Below are positions 54,565 through 64,000 of a stretch of 64,000 nucleotides of DNA, in pieces. Numbering within the stretch: the stretch's first letter is position 1; the number at the start of each line of letters is the position of its first letter. This stretch comes from Leptobrachium leishanense (taxonomy: Eukaryota; Chordata; Amphibia; Anura; Megophryidae), in contig CM019063.1 of assembly GCA_009667805.1 (NCBI GenBank), positions 53,924,881 to 53,988,880 on the forward strand. Direction: 5' to 3'. The translations under genes and the position numbers were made by a program. Under the pieces are notes generated by a model that saw only the letters and a program-made list of their open reading frames with translations, ran no database searches and had not been told where the DNA came from.

Positions 54565-55319
54565 GGGCCCTATTACATTCTTAACGCAAAAACGCGCGCT
54601 AAACGCGTGGTTTTTTGCGCGAAGCGTTAAACGTTAACGAACGAAAATCACGGCTGGAATTACATTCCTCGCGCATTTTTTCTTCCGTCGGGAAATTGCG
54701 CTCGTAAAACCGACGCGCGCAGAAACCAGTGAGCGCAATGTCATTTTTAACACGAGTCTGTCATTTTGTGCGGGCTGCGCACAACAGTCGTACGTTCTGA
54801 CGGAAGACAAGGTAGTGGCTGTCATTTTTGATGGATCTAGTAAAACAAAATGTGCGCATCCTTTGGATGTCTCTCCCTCCCAGAATCCGTCAGCACCAGC
54901 AGAAACCCCCCATGAATCAGATACTCACCACTAATCCCACGACGAGGACCGCGGCTCCAACCGCCTCCTCTATCCGCCGGGAGCAGGGAGAGACTGGGGA
55001 AAAAAGTCCCCCAGTCTCTCCCCCTGTGGATCACTATGCCAACCTGAAGGATCTCACGAGGCGAGATATGGCAGGTCATGTGACCGATGCCTTCTGCCTC
55101 AATGAAGCCCTATGGACTCCATCGAGTGGATGCGCACAGCGGTGCTTAGCGCTGCTGCGCGCATCACCAGGGCTTAGCACCCGATTACGATGCAGGCAGC
55201 TTTTATAGTGCCTGCATCATAATATCATGGTAAAACGGGGACGCAAAAGAGAAACCTAATGGTGCAGGTTTTTCTCCCTAGTGTCCCCATTTTAGCGCGA
55301 TGACTGTAATGGTGCCCCA
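54565..55319. mobile_element. 755-bp MITE with GGGCNCTATTACA ends
   Basis: GGGCCCTATTACATTC at the left and, inverted, GGGGCACCATTACAGTC at the right. CpG-rich arms (ACGCGCGCTAAACGCG). The ends resemble the hairpin MITEs at 22816 and 58945. TSD not resolved. Confidence 0.6.
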
Positions 55320-55746
55320 TAGTCAATAAACACATTCTAATACTTCCACCTATAAAAACATTGCATGCTTCCGCCCCTTTCTTAATCAGGACTCTATTTA
55401 AATGCTGATCCAAGCACTTTTTATTTCCCGCCTTGACTACTGTAACCTCCTTCTCATTGGCCTTAAGAGATCCCAGATTCTCCCTCACATCCTACACATC
55501 TCACACCTCGCATCCCGTACCTCTCACAGCTCATATCCCTCACCTCTCACACCTCACATCCTGCAACTCTCACACCTCACCCCTCTGTCAGTCTGCGCTG
55601 GCTCAGTTTGCTTTAGAATCAAAGTCAAAATAATGACACTCATGTACAAAGCTCTCTATAACCGCACCCCTGGCTACATCTCCTCCCTTATTAACAGGTA
55701 CATCCTGCCCGGCCACTTCGCTCTGCCAATGATCTGATGTTATTAT

Positions 55747-56413
55747 TAGAGATGTGCATTCGTATCGGAAAAATTTGGAATTTGTAACGAAATTTGATAA
55801 TTCGTATTTGGAAGTACTTCCGAATAACGAATCGATACGATACGAATTCGAAACAAAACGGTATATAACAAATTTATTTCGTTTTACACTGTGTCATCAT
55901 CATAAAAGAAAAATTTGAATAATTGATATCAACTATCGAATTTGAAATGAACTATCAAATTGATATCAACTATTGAATCTGAAATGAACTATCAAATGGA
56001 TATCAACTATTGAATTGATCTTAACTTAAAATACAAGTAATAGTCAGCAAAGGACTTTATGAAACAAATTAAATTAGTTTCACTGTTTAATTTGACTCAA
56101 ATACTAAATCTGTGACACAGCTTAAAATTTAACCCTAGCTTTTCTTTTAACAGCAAAATTTGATTAATTGGGGTTTTATTTAGTGATCCAAAATTCGAAT
56201 TGATAACAACTATCGAATTGATATATGAAATTCGAATCAATTCGAAATTTAAAATCAATTTGAAATTTCAAATCGATTAGAAAATTTCAAATCGATTCAA
56301 AACGAAACGAAATATGAAATGAAATTAGTTACGAAATTTCTAAAAAGAAATTATTTAAAAACGTAATGAAACGAAACTAAACAAAACAAAATTTTCAGCC
56401 ATGCACATCCCTA
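55747..56413. mobile_element. hAT MITE, family B, perfect 8-bp TSD
   Basis: TAGAGATGTGCATTCG at the left and, inverted, TAGGGATGTGCATGGCTG at the right. GTTATTAT flanks both sides (55739-55746 and 56414-56421). The interior has repeated ATATCAACTATCGAAT and TCGAAATTTAAAATC phrasing, shared with family A near 22300. Confidence 0.92.
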
Positions 56414-56562
56414 GTTATTATCTCATTGTATCCGCACCCCTATCTCTTGACTTTAGGACTTCTCCCGAGCTGCCCCCTTTCTATGGAACTCCCTCCCTTC
56501 AACATTAGACTCTCCCGTCTCTCCAGTCCTGCAAGAAGCCTCTGAAAACACATTACATTTAT

Positions 56563-57630
56563 TTATTTATTTTATTTATTTATTTATAAAGGATTTTACC
56601 AGGAAGGATACATTGAGATTTCTCTCGTTTTCAAGTATGTCCTGGGTTCAAGAACATTGAAGTGTTACAGTTACAGAAATACAAAGTAATACAATGCAAG
56701 ATATTAAAAAACAACACAAATATACAGATTAACAGAAAATAAATATGTAGGAAATAGTCACTATGTTACATGTTTACAGGTGCATTCTGTATTGAGGTAT
56801 GTTAGTAAGGAGCTCTTGAGTGACTTTGTATTGTGGTATTGCAATTAAGGTGCTGGTCCTGGATCAGAGGTTATAGGATGAGGGAGCTGCTGGGGGAAGC
56901 AGTCTATTCAGGTAGGGTGGCAGCTTCCCAGAAATGCTCTTAAACACCAGGCTGGAAAGGTGAAGGGTGCGTTTAGACTCCAGCGATGGCCAGTTTAGTT
57001 CTTTTAACATGTCACAATGGTGGGTCATGTAGTTACATTGTAGCACAAAGCGGCAGAATGAGTTATACAATGTAGTAAGTTTCTGAAGGTGTGTTTGCGG
57101 GCTGCTGCATACACTACATCTCCGTAATCAATAGCCGGCATAAGCATTTGTTGTACAATCTGCTTTCTTACCGCGGGGCTCAGGCAGGATTTGTTTCTGT
57201 ACAGGGCACCTAGTTTGGGGTAAAGTTTAGATGCGAGTTTTTCGATGTGGGGGCCAAAGCATAGACCACATACCTAGATATTTGAGAGAAGTGACTGTGG
57301 TTAGCGTGCCGTTTGATTTTGTCTCAACACATAGATGGGGATTTTGCAATTTGTGTAGTTTAGGTTTTGTTCCAAAGAGCATCGTTACAGTTTTGTCAGT
57401 AGTTAAAAAATGTTTGTTGTGTTTGATCCACTTTTCTACCTCTGTGAATTGTTCTTGCAGCACGGCCTCCAGCTGCGGGAGATTTGGTTTGCTGGTATAG
57501 ATTACAGTGTTGTCTACGTACAAATGTACAGTTGAGAAGCCTACCAGCTCACTCCCATGATTCCCCCACTTGAGCATGGTCTTCTCTTCTACTGTTATGT
57601 ATGCATATTTGATGTTATGTCCCACCCATT
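56563..57630 (-). pseudogene. Rex1-like LINE reverse transcriptase fragment
   Basis: On the minus strand the frame 57625-57227 reads KTMLKWGNHGSELVGFSTVH, then HLYVDNTVIYTSKPNLPQLE, where the usual YADD catalytic motif is Y-V-D-N (both mutations inactivate), and later EKWIKHNKHFLTTDKT, MLFGTKPKLHKL and TSLKYLGM. A second frame, 57070-56864, reads SFCRFVLQCNY, HCDMLKELNWPSLESKRTLH and FKSISGKLPPYLNRLL, the thumb-side region. A frameshift lies between them. The 3' end has GAAAACGAGAGAAATCTCAA, then TTATAAATAAATAAATAAA (56563-56600). The 5' part is missing. The clade call is by motif style only. Confidence 0.75.
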
Positions 57631-57665
57631 GTACAGTGCTATGGGACTTCGTGGCGCTTTATTAA

Positions 57666-58438
57666 TACCTGTAACTGTGTGCATATGTCAGTTTTGGTTC
57701 TATTGTCTGGCGTAATCTGACTCCCAGCATATTGAAATATATCGACTTCATAACATAAAGAAAAAAATATATATAAGAAGGTACAATAAAGAATCCATAG
57801 ATGAGCTGTGAGATAATTCTAATGTACACACACAGATTTGCATAATTTTCCCAGGAACCCGCTTGGCGCATTAGCGACAGCATGTGGAATTAGTGACTGG
57901 TTAGCGTGAATAAATAACACGATGACTTCACATGAAGAAATGTGGAGATTTGGCGTATGTATACAGTGGCACCAGAATAATTGACATACAAAAATATCCC
58001 CAGCATTTACATATGTATGTAAATTATCCAGCAATAAAAACAAATCCCATATGGCACTCCTGAATGTTATGCTTACTACTCAAGAAAAGAAAATACTAAC
58101 AGATTTGTGCAACACATCAACAGAAGCTCATCTTTATTTAAAGTGGACAACTTGCCATCCCAAAATATATCAAAACTAACATAATTTATTGCCTTGTCTT
58201 AAAAAAATGATATTTTTCCTTACAGTATCGCTGACGACTATTTTAATAATTTGAATTATCTTTTTAGCTGTTTTCGACGATGACCGAAAAAAACTACGAA
58301 TGTGTTTTCGTGTAGATCTGGTTAAAATGAAACACTTCCACTGCTTTTTTTTTTTTTTTGAGTCATGTATATATTTTTAGTTTATATATAATCAGCAAAA
58401 AAATCTAATGAAGCGTCCTCGCAATTTCAACTGCTTTT
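57666..58438. other. No feature recognised
   Basis: AT-rich sequence; a T-run at 58347-58361 is the only simple repeat. Confidence 0.4.
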
Positions 58439-59355
58439 ATTAACCCCTTCATACTGTGCAGGCGTGTTTTGCCGTCCAGGAGGTGGGACGGCCTGAACGT
58501 CTCACGATGGCATAGCACACCACGCGGCTCTCTGGTAACTCCTACGGCACGCATCCCTTCCCACTGTCCGATTGGCATCATTGGCTGGAAAGTGGCTGCC
58601 TGAGTTTAGGCAATTGGCCACAAGGAAGGGAGGCGGGTCATAGATGTCAAGGAGAAGGGTAACCCAACACACGAACAACACCCAGAAAAGCAAAAGAATC
58701 CCTTATCTGATAGGCTGGTCCTTACGGTGGCTGAATCTACTCTAGATGAAAAAGAGAAAACATGGCGAACAAGACCAGCGAACAGGTAGGGTGGGTAGAC
58801 AGCCAATACAGAAACAACGAGAAACAAACAATACTCGGTATATTTGAGGATTAATACAGAGGCAAGACAGGTAAAGAAGATCCAGGTTCAGTACACAGGA
58901 ATACACAACAATGTGCAGTAATTAGAGGGTTAATACAGAGGCAAGGGGCAGTATTACAAATAACTTAACCAGAGCTGTTATAAACTTAACAACTCCATTG
59001 ACGATAATGGCTCTGGTAAGTATACAATAGCTCTGGTTAAGTTAGCAGTAGTACCAACCTTGTAATATAGCCCATGGTCTTTAAACAAGAGCTAGGTTTG
59101 GTTCATGGAATCCAAAAATGAGACGGAAACTAGGGAGTTAATGGAACACAAGAGAGAAACAAGACAAAGAACCAGGAGAGCAATAATCGAGAATGGGAAA
59201 GGGAAAACCTAGGTATAGTAACAGAGCGCGCTGATGAGGTCCACAGCTGGAAACCACGGCAGGGCGCCCGGAATTGTCAGTCGGCCAGGCTTTGAAAAGG
59301 TGCCATGGCTGTGAATGGCAGCCATGGAGCACATGTGCCGGCATTTGGAAGGTGC
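58439..59355. other. Probable piggyBac-type left end and unclassified sequence
   Basis: TTAACCCCTTCATACTGTGC at 58441 resembles the ends of the TTAA elements, but no matching right end is seen. The rest, apart from the hairpin at 58945, is unclassified. Confidence 0.35.
58945..59073. mobile_element. Hairpin MITE, sister of 22816-22944
   Basis: GGGGCAGTATTACAAATAAC...TGTAATATAGCCC, with CTTAACCAGAGCTGTTATAA and its inverse as arms and AATGGCTCTGG in the loop region. Confidence 0.78.
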
Positions 59356-59359
59356 TTAA

Positions 59360-60476
59360 CCCTTTGGCTGTGGAGGACGTGTGGGGAACGTCCTCATTGA
59401 CTCCCACTATATGAAGGGGGCGTTCCCCACACGTCTTTCCCTATCGGGAGCCCTGCAAGAGATACTTACCTCTCTCTCCAGGATCCCGTGGTGTTCTGAC
59501 TTCCTTGAAGTCAGCCGTCGAATTTGTGGGGCTCCCCGTGTAAAATGACATCATTGCGCATGCGCGATGATGTCATTTTCAGGTGACCCCAAGGCAATGA
59601 CGGGAGATCGCATGAAAGGGAGGGGCGATTCCTTTCGGATCCCTCTTCCTCCTGATCGGGAGGTCCACAAGGACAAGCCAGGCACCGCTTAAAAGGGGAG
59701 AGTCTCCCCTTTTAAGTGGTGCCTGGCTTTAACTGCTGAGGCACCGGTCCACGATCAGGCGCCATCTGGTGTCAGATCGCGGCCTAGCTCAAGTGGGGGC
59801 CGCCATCTTGGATGGCGGCTCCACCTCCGGGTCCCTCCTCAGAACCTGACGTCATCGCGCATGGCGCAATGATGTCAGTTAGCCAGGGAACCCCTAGCTG
59901 CCTGGGAATTTCCTAAGGAAATCCCTTGGTGGAGAACAGGGGAATCCTTTGAACCCCCATATCTCCTGAACAGTGGCAGGCCAGGCCAGGCCAGAGCAAA
60001 AGAAATAAAATAATAATTTTCAAAAAGTGCTTTTTGTGTGTGTTATTTTTATTAATGCAGCAATATTGTTCCCATTTCAATTATAATGTGAACAATGATG
60101 CTGCACTTATGATTTTTTTATATGGGGTGCATTTGCTAAACATCACGTAATCCCCCCACCCCAAAAAATGTAACGAGTCCCCATTTCTAATTTTTTTAAC
60201 AAGCGCACCCCATAGAAAATATAACCACAAAGACTCGGATGATAAAATGTGGAAAAAAAACACGTTACACACTGTAGATGATTAAAAATTCATATTTTAT
60301 TGCATTTTTTGTTATAATATACAGACAGGACATGACGTATACATATAATAATGCCATATTATGAATCTGCCGAGTCTGCCGGAAAGAACGATATATAATA
60401 TGTCTTGGTCATATAATAAAACGTGGCTTAAAATCGCATTTAAACATGATGAGCAAAAGCGGTAAAAATGAGCTTA
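59360..60476 (+). mobile_element. TTAA piggyBac-type element, right end lost
   Basis: TTAA at 59356-59359, then CCCTTTGGCTGTGGAGGACG. It is collinear with 7100-8329 and 35525-36754 (reverse): a GC-rich half with CATTGACTCCC, GACGTCATCGCGC and CTAGCTGCC, then the AT half with CCCATTTCAATTATAATGTG and ATATAATATGTCTTGG. It stops at AAAAGCGGTAAAAATGAGC. Confidence 0.8.
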
Positions 60477-61556
60477 TATCAAATTGACCAAATACCAAAT
60501 CGATCAATATCAGATCGACCAAAATCACGTAATTAAGCTTAAAAACGGAAGCCGGAGTGATCCGAAAACGATATCGGCCCGAAGTTACGAATCGTGTTAA
60601 AATAAGCACCTAATTCCTAAAAGTCCCAAAGCCTTGTAACCTAAACGATGAGCTCAGTTTCTAGGTGGGACCAAGTCACTGCAGTCGGAAGACTGAATTA
60701 GCCCTCCAAGTCCCCCTCTATGGAGGGGGAGCAGGGAGCAGGGAGCTCAGGGCTGTGTGCTCACACTGTGTACAGTTTCCCTTTAATATGTATCGTTATT
60801 TAGAGATAATTTGTAGCTGGTTGCCAAGAGCAAAAAAATAAATAAATAAAAGTAAAAAAAATGTATAGTCAGTGAGTCAGTGTTAGCGTCGAAGGAATTC
60901 TAATATTTCACTGAAAGATAGATAAAAACTGTATCTGTCAGGCTTAATACTAGACATAAAACCAGACAATTAACAACAATAGCGAAGTGTCAAACGGCAA
61001 CATATTTCATATTTTAAAGGCATAAGGACATATTTTCTATGTTTTAAACCCAGTCGGGTGATGACTTGATATAATTAGCTCATTAGCAATTGACCAGCAT
61101 TAGGCTGATCTCATTCTATCACCTTAGCACAGACAACCAAATTAGCATAGCTATAGGGTAAAAAAATAATAATAATCTTCTAGTATTCTGGTCAGACTGT
61201 AATTATCACAGGTCACACTAACACAAATCTGCTGAATTGTTTTATATTTTAATTTTTAATTAATTAATTTATGTATTTATTTCCCGTTGATAAATAGTAA
61301 CATAAACACTAGTAATATAGAATGTTAGGTTGTACTGAGTACTTTGTTGTCTTTTTCTATCGTACGGTTTTGTTTGAAAATTAAATTGAAAACAAAATTA
61401 AAGAAAATCTTAGAAACCCAATTTTTGACCTAAAACAAACATAACCAAAAATAAAATTCTTTGTTTTAATGTAAAGCCTCTTAAAATGTTTTAAATTATA
61501 TACAGTATAGTTATATTTTTTTGGTCAGAACATGTAAATAATGCATATACAAAATT
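60477..61556. other. No feature recognised
   Basis: A short TCGACC/TTGACC-rich stretch (60480-60540) and a (G/A)-rich piece near 60720; otherwise AT-rich. Confidence 0.4.
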
Positions 61557-61618
61557 GAAAACGAGAGAAATCTCAATGTATCCTTCCTGGTAAAATACTT
61601 TATAAATAAATAAATAAA
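61557..61618 (+). mobile_element. 5'-truncated LINE/SINE 3' tail
   Basis: GAAAACGAGAGAAATCTCAA...CCTTCCTGGTAAAATAC, then TTATAAATAAATAAATAAA. It matches the SINE at 48331-48390 and the LINE at 56588-56647 with one mismatch. It is a very short target-primed insertion. Confidence 0.82.
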
Positions 61619-61619
61619 C

Positions 61620-62491
61620 ATCCTTATTTTACTTTCAAATATACACTTTAATACTAACTAAACTATATAACTTAAAGAGGCATTCTTGCTCTGTTTCAAC
61701 TTTACCTAAATTAATTGATTTATCATGTTAAAATTACCATTTTATTAATTTGCATACAATTTTTTTTATGCTCATTTGCAAGAGTCAGCATAGGGACTTA
61801 GCTGCTCAGTAAAGCACAGGGCTGGCCAGATTATGGTCCTGGTTGGAGCAGCGGCTCCAAGTGGCAAATTCTGTGGGGTGGCAAATTCAGCAGCACACTC
61901 TGGGTCCCGGCGGCTTGCAGCATCCCATGGACAGCCACCAGGACCCTTGATCTTTGCATCCCTTGTGGTACGTTGGCTGTTGGCTCTGCAATACGATCTT
62001 TGTTTTGCGCACAGACCACAAAGCTCGCCACACACTGCAGTCTGGAGACAGCATCGGTGGGCAGGTGACAGGTCATCAGTGATCGCTGGGGGTTAGGAGG
62101 GGGTTAATATGACATGTGTGTGCCAGGAGCTGGTTAATATGGCATATCTGTAACAGGAGGGAGTTAATATGAAATATCTGTGCTGGGGTTAGGGTAACAA
62201 ATCTGAGGTTTAGGGTAGTGAATGGGTTCAAAAAGGGTGAAAGTGACACACCTGTGTCAGCTGGCTTGCCGCGAGGTGCGCCTGTGTTGGCTCATGCTCA
62301 AATCCCTGTGCCGCCAAGTTTGTGCTCAAATCCCCATGCCGCCAGGCTTGCGGTCGCGCAACATTTAGACTAAGAGGAAGTAGGGCAACTATACCCTGAT
62401 CTTGGCAGTTGAGTTGTTGCAATTTGGCCTCAGCTCAGAATTATTCTATTGAAGTCGGGCTTGTCATTTTCCTCTAGAATAACCCATAAAT
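61620..62491. other. Mostly unassigned; three 32-bp units at 62095-62200
   Basis: GGTTAATATGACATGTGTGT, GGTTAATATGGCATATCTGT and AGTTAATATGAAATATCTGT recur every 32-33 bases. Nothing else recognised. Confidence 0.45.
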
Positions 62492-62956
62492 CACACGTCA
62501 GCAACCTTGGCCCTCCAGATATTTTGAAACAACATTTCCAATGAGACTCAGCTAATCTAATGAGTAACTGCCATGCGGATCCCTCAATAGGTGACCACCA
62601 GCCAAAGGAGTCCCTAAGTGACTGCCAACAAGCAAAATTGCGCCGGAAAAACATCTTGAAGTACCATCATCTCAGGCTTCCTTTACGGAATCATGGGATT
62701 CCCAATCAGACCTAAATACTCTCCTGCAATCAGTGTTTACAGCCACCGCATAACTTCAAGCTCCATTATGACAGAAATACAAGGGTTGGAAACAGATATA
62801 CATGGGGCCCAACGCAGTAAAACAAGGCCACCAAAACATGATTTCGAGCACAACGGACATGATGTCATGGGAGATGTAGATTCAAGCACAACAAACGTGG
62901 GCGTCATGGGGGATGTAGCTTCGACACATCTGAAAGGTCAAAGTTGCTGACCCCTG
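62492..62956. mobile_element. hAT-Charlie-type MITE (GTCAGCAACC ends)
   Basis: GTCAGCAACCTTGGCCCTCC at the left and, inverted, CAGGGGTCAGCAACTTTGAC at the right. The flanks CCATAAAT and CCTTACAT agree at 6 of 8. The AAACATGATTT and GGGAGATGTAG phrasing near the right end is typical of this MITE class. Confidence 0.75.
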
Positions 62957-63613
62957 CCTTACATATCCGTGATACATTTTTCCATCAGGTTTTTCTTGCT
63001 CCTAAATTCTTTCTGATTTTGCGGGGATTTCTGCATTCAGGACATTCCAGATTGTGCAGTTCTTCATAGGTTTTCCACAGTTATCCTACCTTTGTAGAGA
63101 TCCTCGGGTTCTGCCTCATCAGGACGCTCTATAATTAGGCAAAATAGGTGATTGCCTAAGGTGTCTCACTAACAGGAGCCTTGCATGATTGAATGTGTGT
63201 GGTCACATGCATGTGAATACTGGCACTCCAGACAAATACGCTCCTGAATTCATCTACAACAGTCTACTAAATTAGCTGTGCGAGTATTCATAACTATAAT
63301 ATGTTGGTCCAGTTTCTGCATTTTATTGCACAATAAATAGCTCCTCTTTTGAGCTCTACCTATGGCCCCATGTCTCCTGAACCATAATTTTTTAAGCTCT
63401 ATCACTTGACCATCCAGAGGAGTCCTGATCTTTGACCATCAGAAATCCTGGGGCCCCTTACTGAACCACTGGTCGGGACCTCCTTCCCTCAGCTGCCCAT
63501 TTCAGTAAATTAATTAAAAATAAAAAAAATTACTTCTCTTCTGCATACCTTCATTTGCAAGAAGTGAGATAAATCTCTGGTGGTCTATCAAGGGGATAAA
63601 AAGTGGTCCCTGG
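62957..63613. other. No feature recognised
   Basis: No repeats, terminal repeats or domains seen. Confidence 0.4.
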
Positions 63614-64000
63614 TAGTGATGGTCCAAACACCCCCCGTGTTCAGTTCGAATTCGAACTCGAACTTCCGAAAAAATTTGAATTCAAACACAATTCGAACAC
63701 AATGCAAGTCTATGGGGCTAAAAGGTTTGAGAATTAAAGTGCCCTCCAAGAGGGCAAATATGCAAGATATTGGCCATAAAATGTGTATGGGGGTCCAGGT
63801 ACTGCCGTGGGGGACAGGAAACAATAAAAAGGTGTTTTTTTTAAAAAAAAATGTGCACCAATTTGGATATCGACTAACTATCAAATTCGAAATGAACTAT
63901 TGAATGGATATCAAGTAACTATCCAATTTGAAATGAACTATCAAATGTATATCCATTTGATAGTTCATTTCAAATTCGATAGTTAGTCAATATCCATTCT
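63614..64000. mobile_element. hAT MITE, family A, left part (runs off window)
   Basis: TAGTGATGGTCCAAACACC, then TTCGAATTCGAACTCGAAC, GCCCTCCAAGAGGGC and CATAAAATGTGTATGGG. It is the reverse orientation of 9513-10004, then the ACTATCAAATTCGAAATG phrasing of 22240-22420. The second end lies beyond 64000. Confidence 0.85.

Larger units (their letters stand above)
55340..57665 (+). pseudogene. L2-like LINE fragment split by a hAT MITE and a second LINE
   Basis: It has the same family and frame order as 46030-46645: KNIACFRPF-like, then FISRLDYCNLLLIGLKRSQI (from 55402), a drifted CT-rich low-complexity part, and MYKALYNRTPGYISSLINRY near 55640. It is cut at 55747 by a hAT MITE and resumes at 56422 with LTTLDF-type remnants. 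A Rex1-like LINE sits at about 56563-57630, and the 3' UTR reappears at 57630-57665 (TTGTACAGTGCTATGGG, GGCGCTTTATTAATA), the same end motif as 28950-28985. No intact frame. Confidence 0.75.

Overview
This window reads as vertebrate, most likely anuran amphibian, nuclear DNA. It is AT-rich, has no operon-like gene packing, and I find no exon, RNA gene or other feature that looks like a working host gene. Nearly every open frame lies in a transposon remnant or a tandem repeat. The frog assignment is inference from the repeat repertoire: TTCG-rich hAT MITEs, TTAA-flanked piggyBac-type elements, Harbinger MITEs, L2/CR1/Rex1-like LINEs and Ty3-like LTR elements. A species cannot be named from the sequence alone.

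0-4 kb: a 36-bp minisatellite in LTR-like DNA, then a small complete LTR retrotransposon (976-3251, minus strand) with a perfect 5-bp target duplication, two gag-like frames and no pol; then a Harbinger MITE. 4.8-8.9 kb: a MITE split at a TTAA site by piggyBac-type elements, one of which was hit by a 2-kb hAT carrying a 55-bp minisatellite. 9.5-17.4 kb: hAT MITEs with 8-bp duplications, ending in a 4.3-kb composite hAT insertion full of minisatellites. 18-20.6 kb: a Tc1/mariner deletion derivative and an 84-bp degenerate tandem array.

21-28 kb: two hAT transposase pseudogenes on the minus strand. The larger (about 23.6-26.8 kb) still shows a damaged BED finger, the D/D/E catalytic landmarks and the C-terminal dimerisation block, a TATA box, flanking tandem repeats and one terminal inverted repeat. 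Its terminus matches the TAGGGATGRGC MITEs, so it is the likely source of their transposase. 28.7-30.3 kb: a LINE reverse-transcriptase pseudogene with an L2-like LINE nested in it.

30.6-43 kb: more hAT, piggyBac and 3-bp-duplication MITEs, an AT-rich 150-bp array, and a long 41-bp array (39.5-42.05 kb) split by two MITEs. 43.7-45.5 kb: a second, decayed relative of the first LTR element, on the plus strand. 45.5-50.5 kb: Harbinger MITE, L2 fragment, nested MITEs, a tRNA-derived SINE and piggyBac-type elements. 50.9-64 kb: more MITEs, 142-bp and 132-bp arrays, an L2-like LINE interrupted by a hAT MITE and a Rex1-like LINE, a further piggyBac-type copy, and a MITE running off the window end.

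The elements relate as parasites and hosts. A coding hAT fragment is the plausible source for its MITEs, a LINE shares its 3' tail with a SINE, and repeated sequences serve as natural empty sites that date insertions relative to one another. The least familiar item is the pair of pol-less LTR elements whose first reading frame opens a few bases after the LTR and whose second frame repeats a PSSYVGT-type motif.
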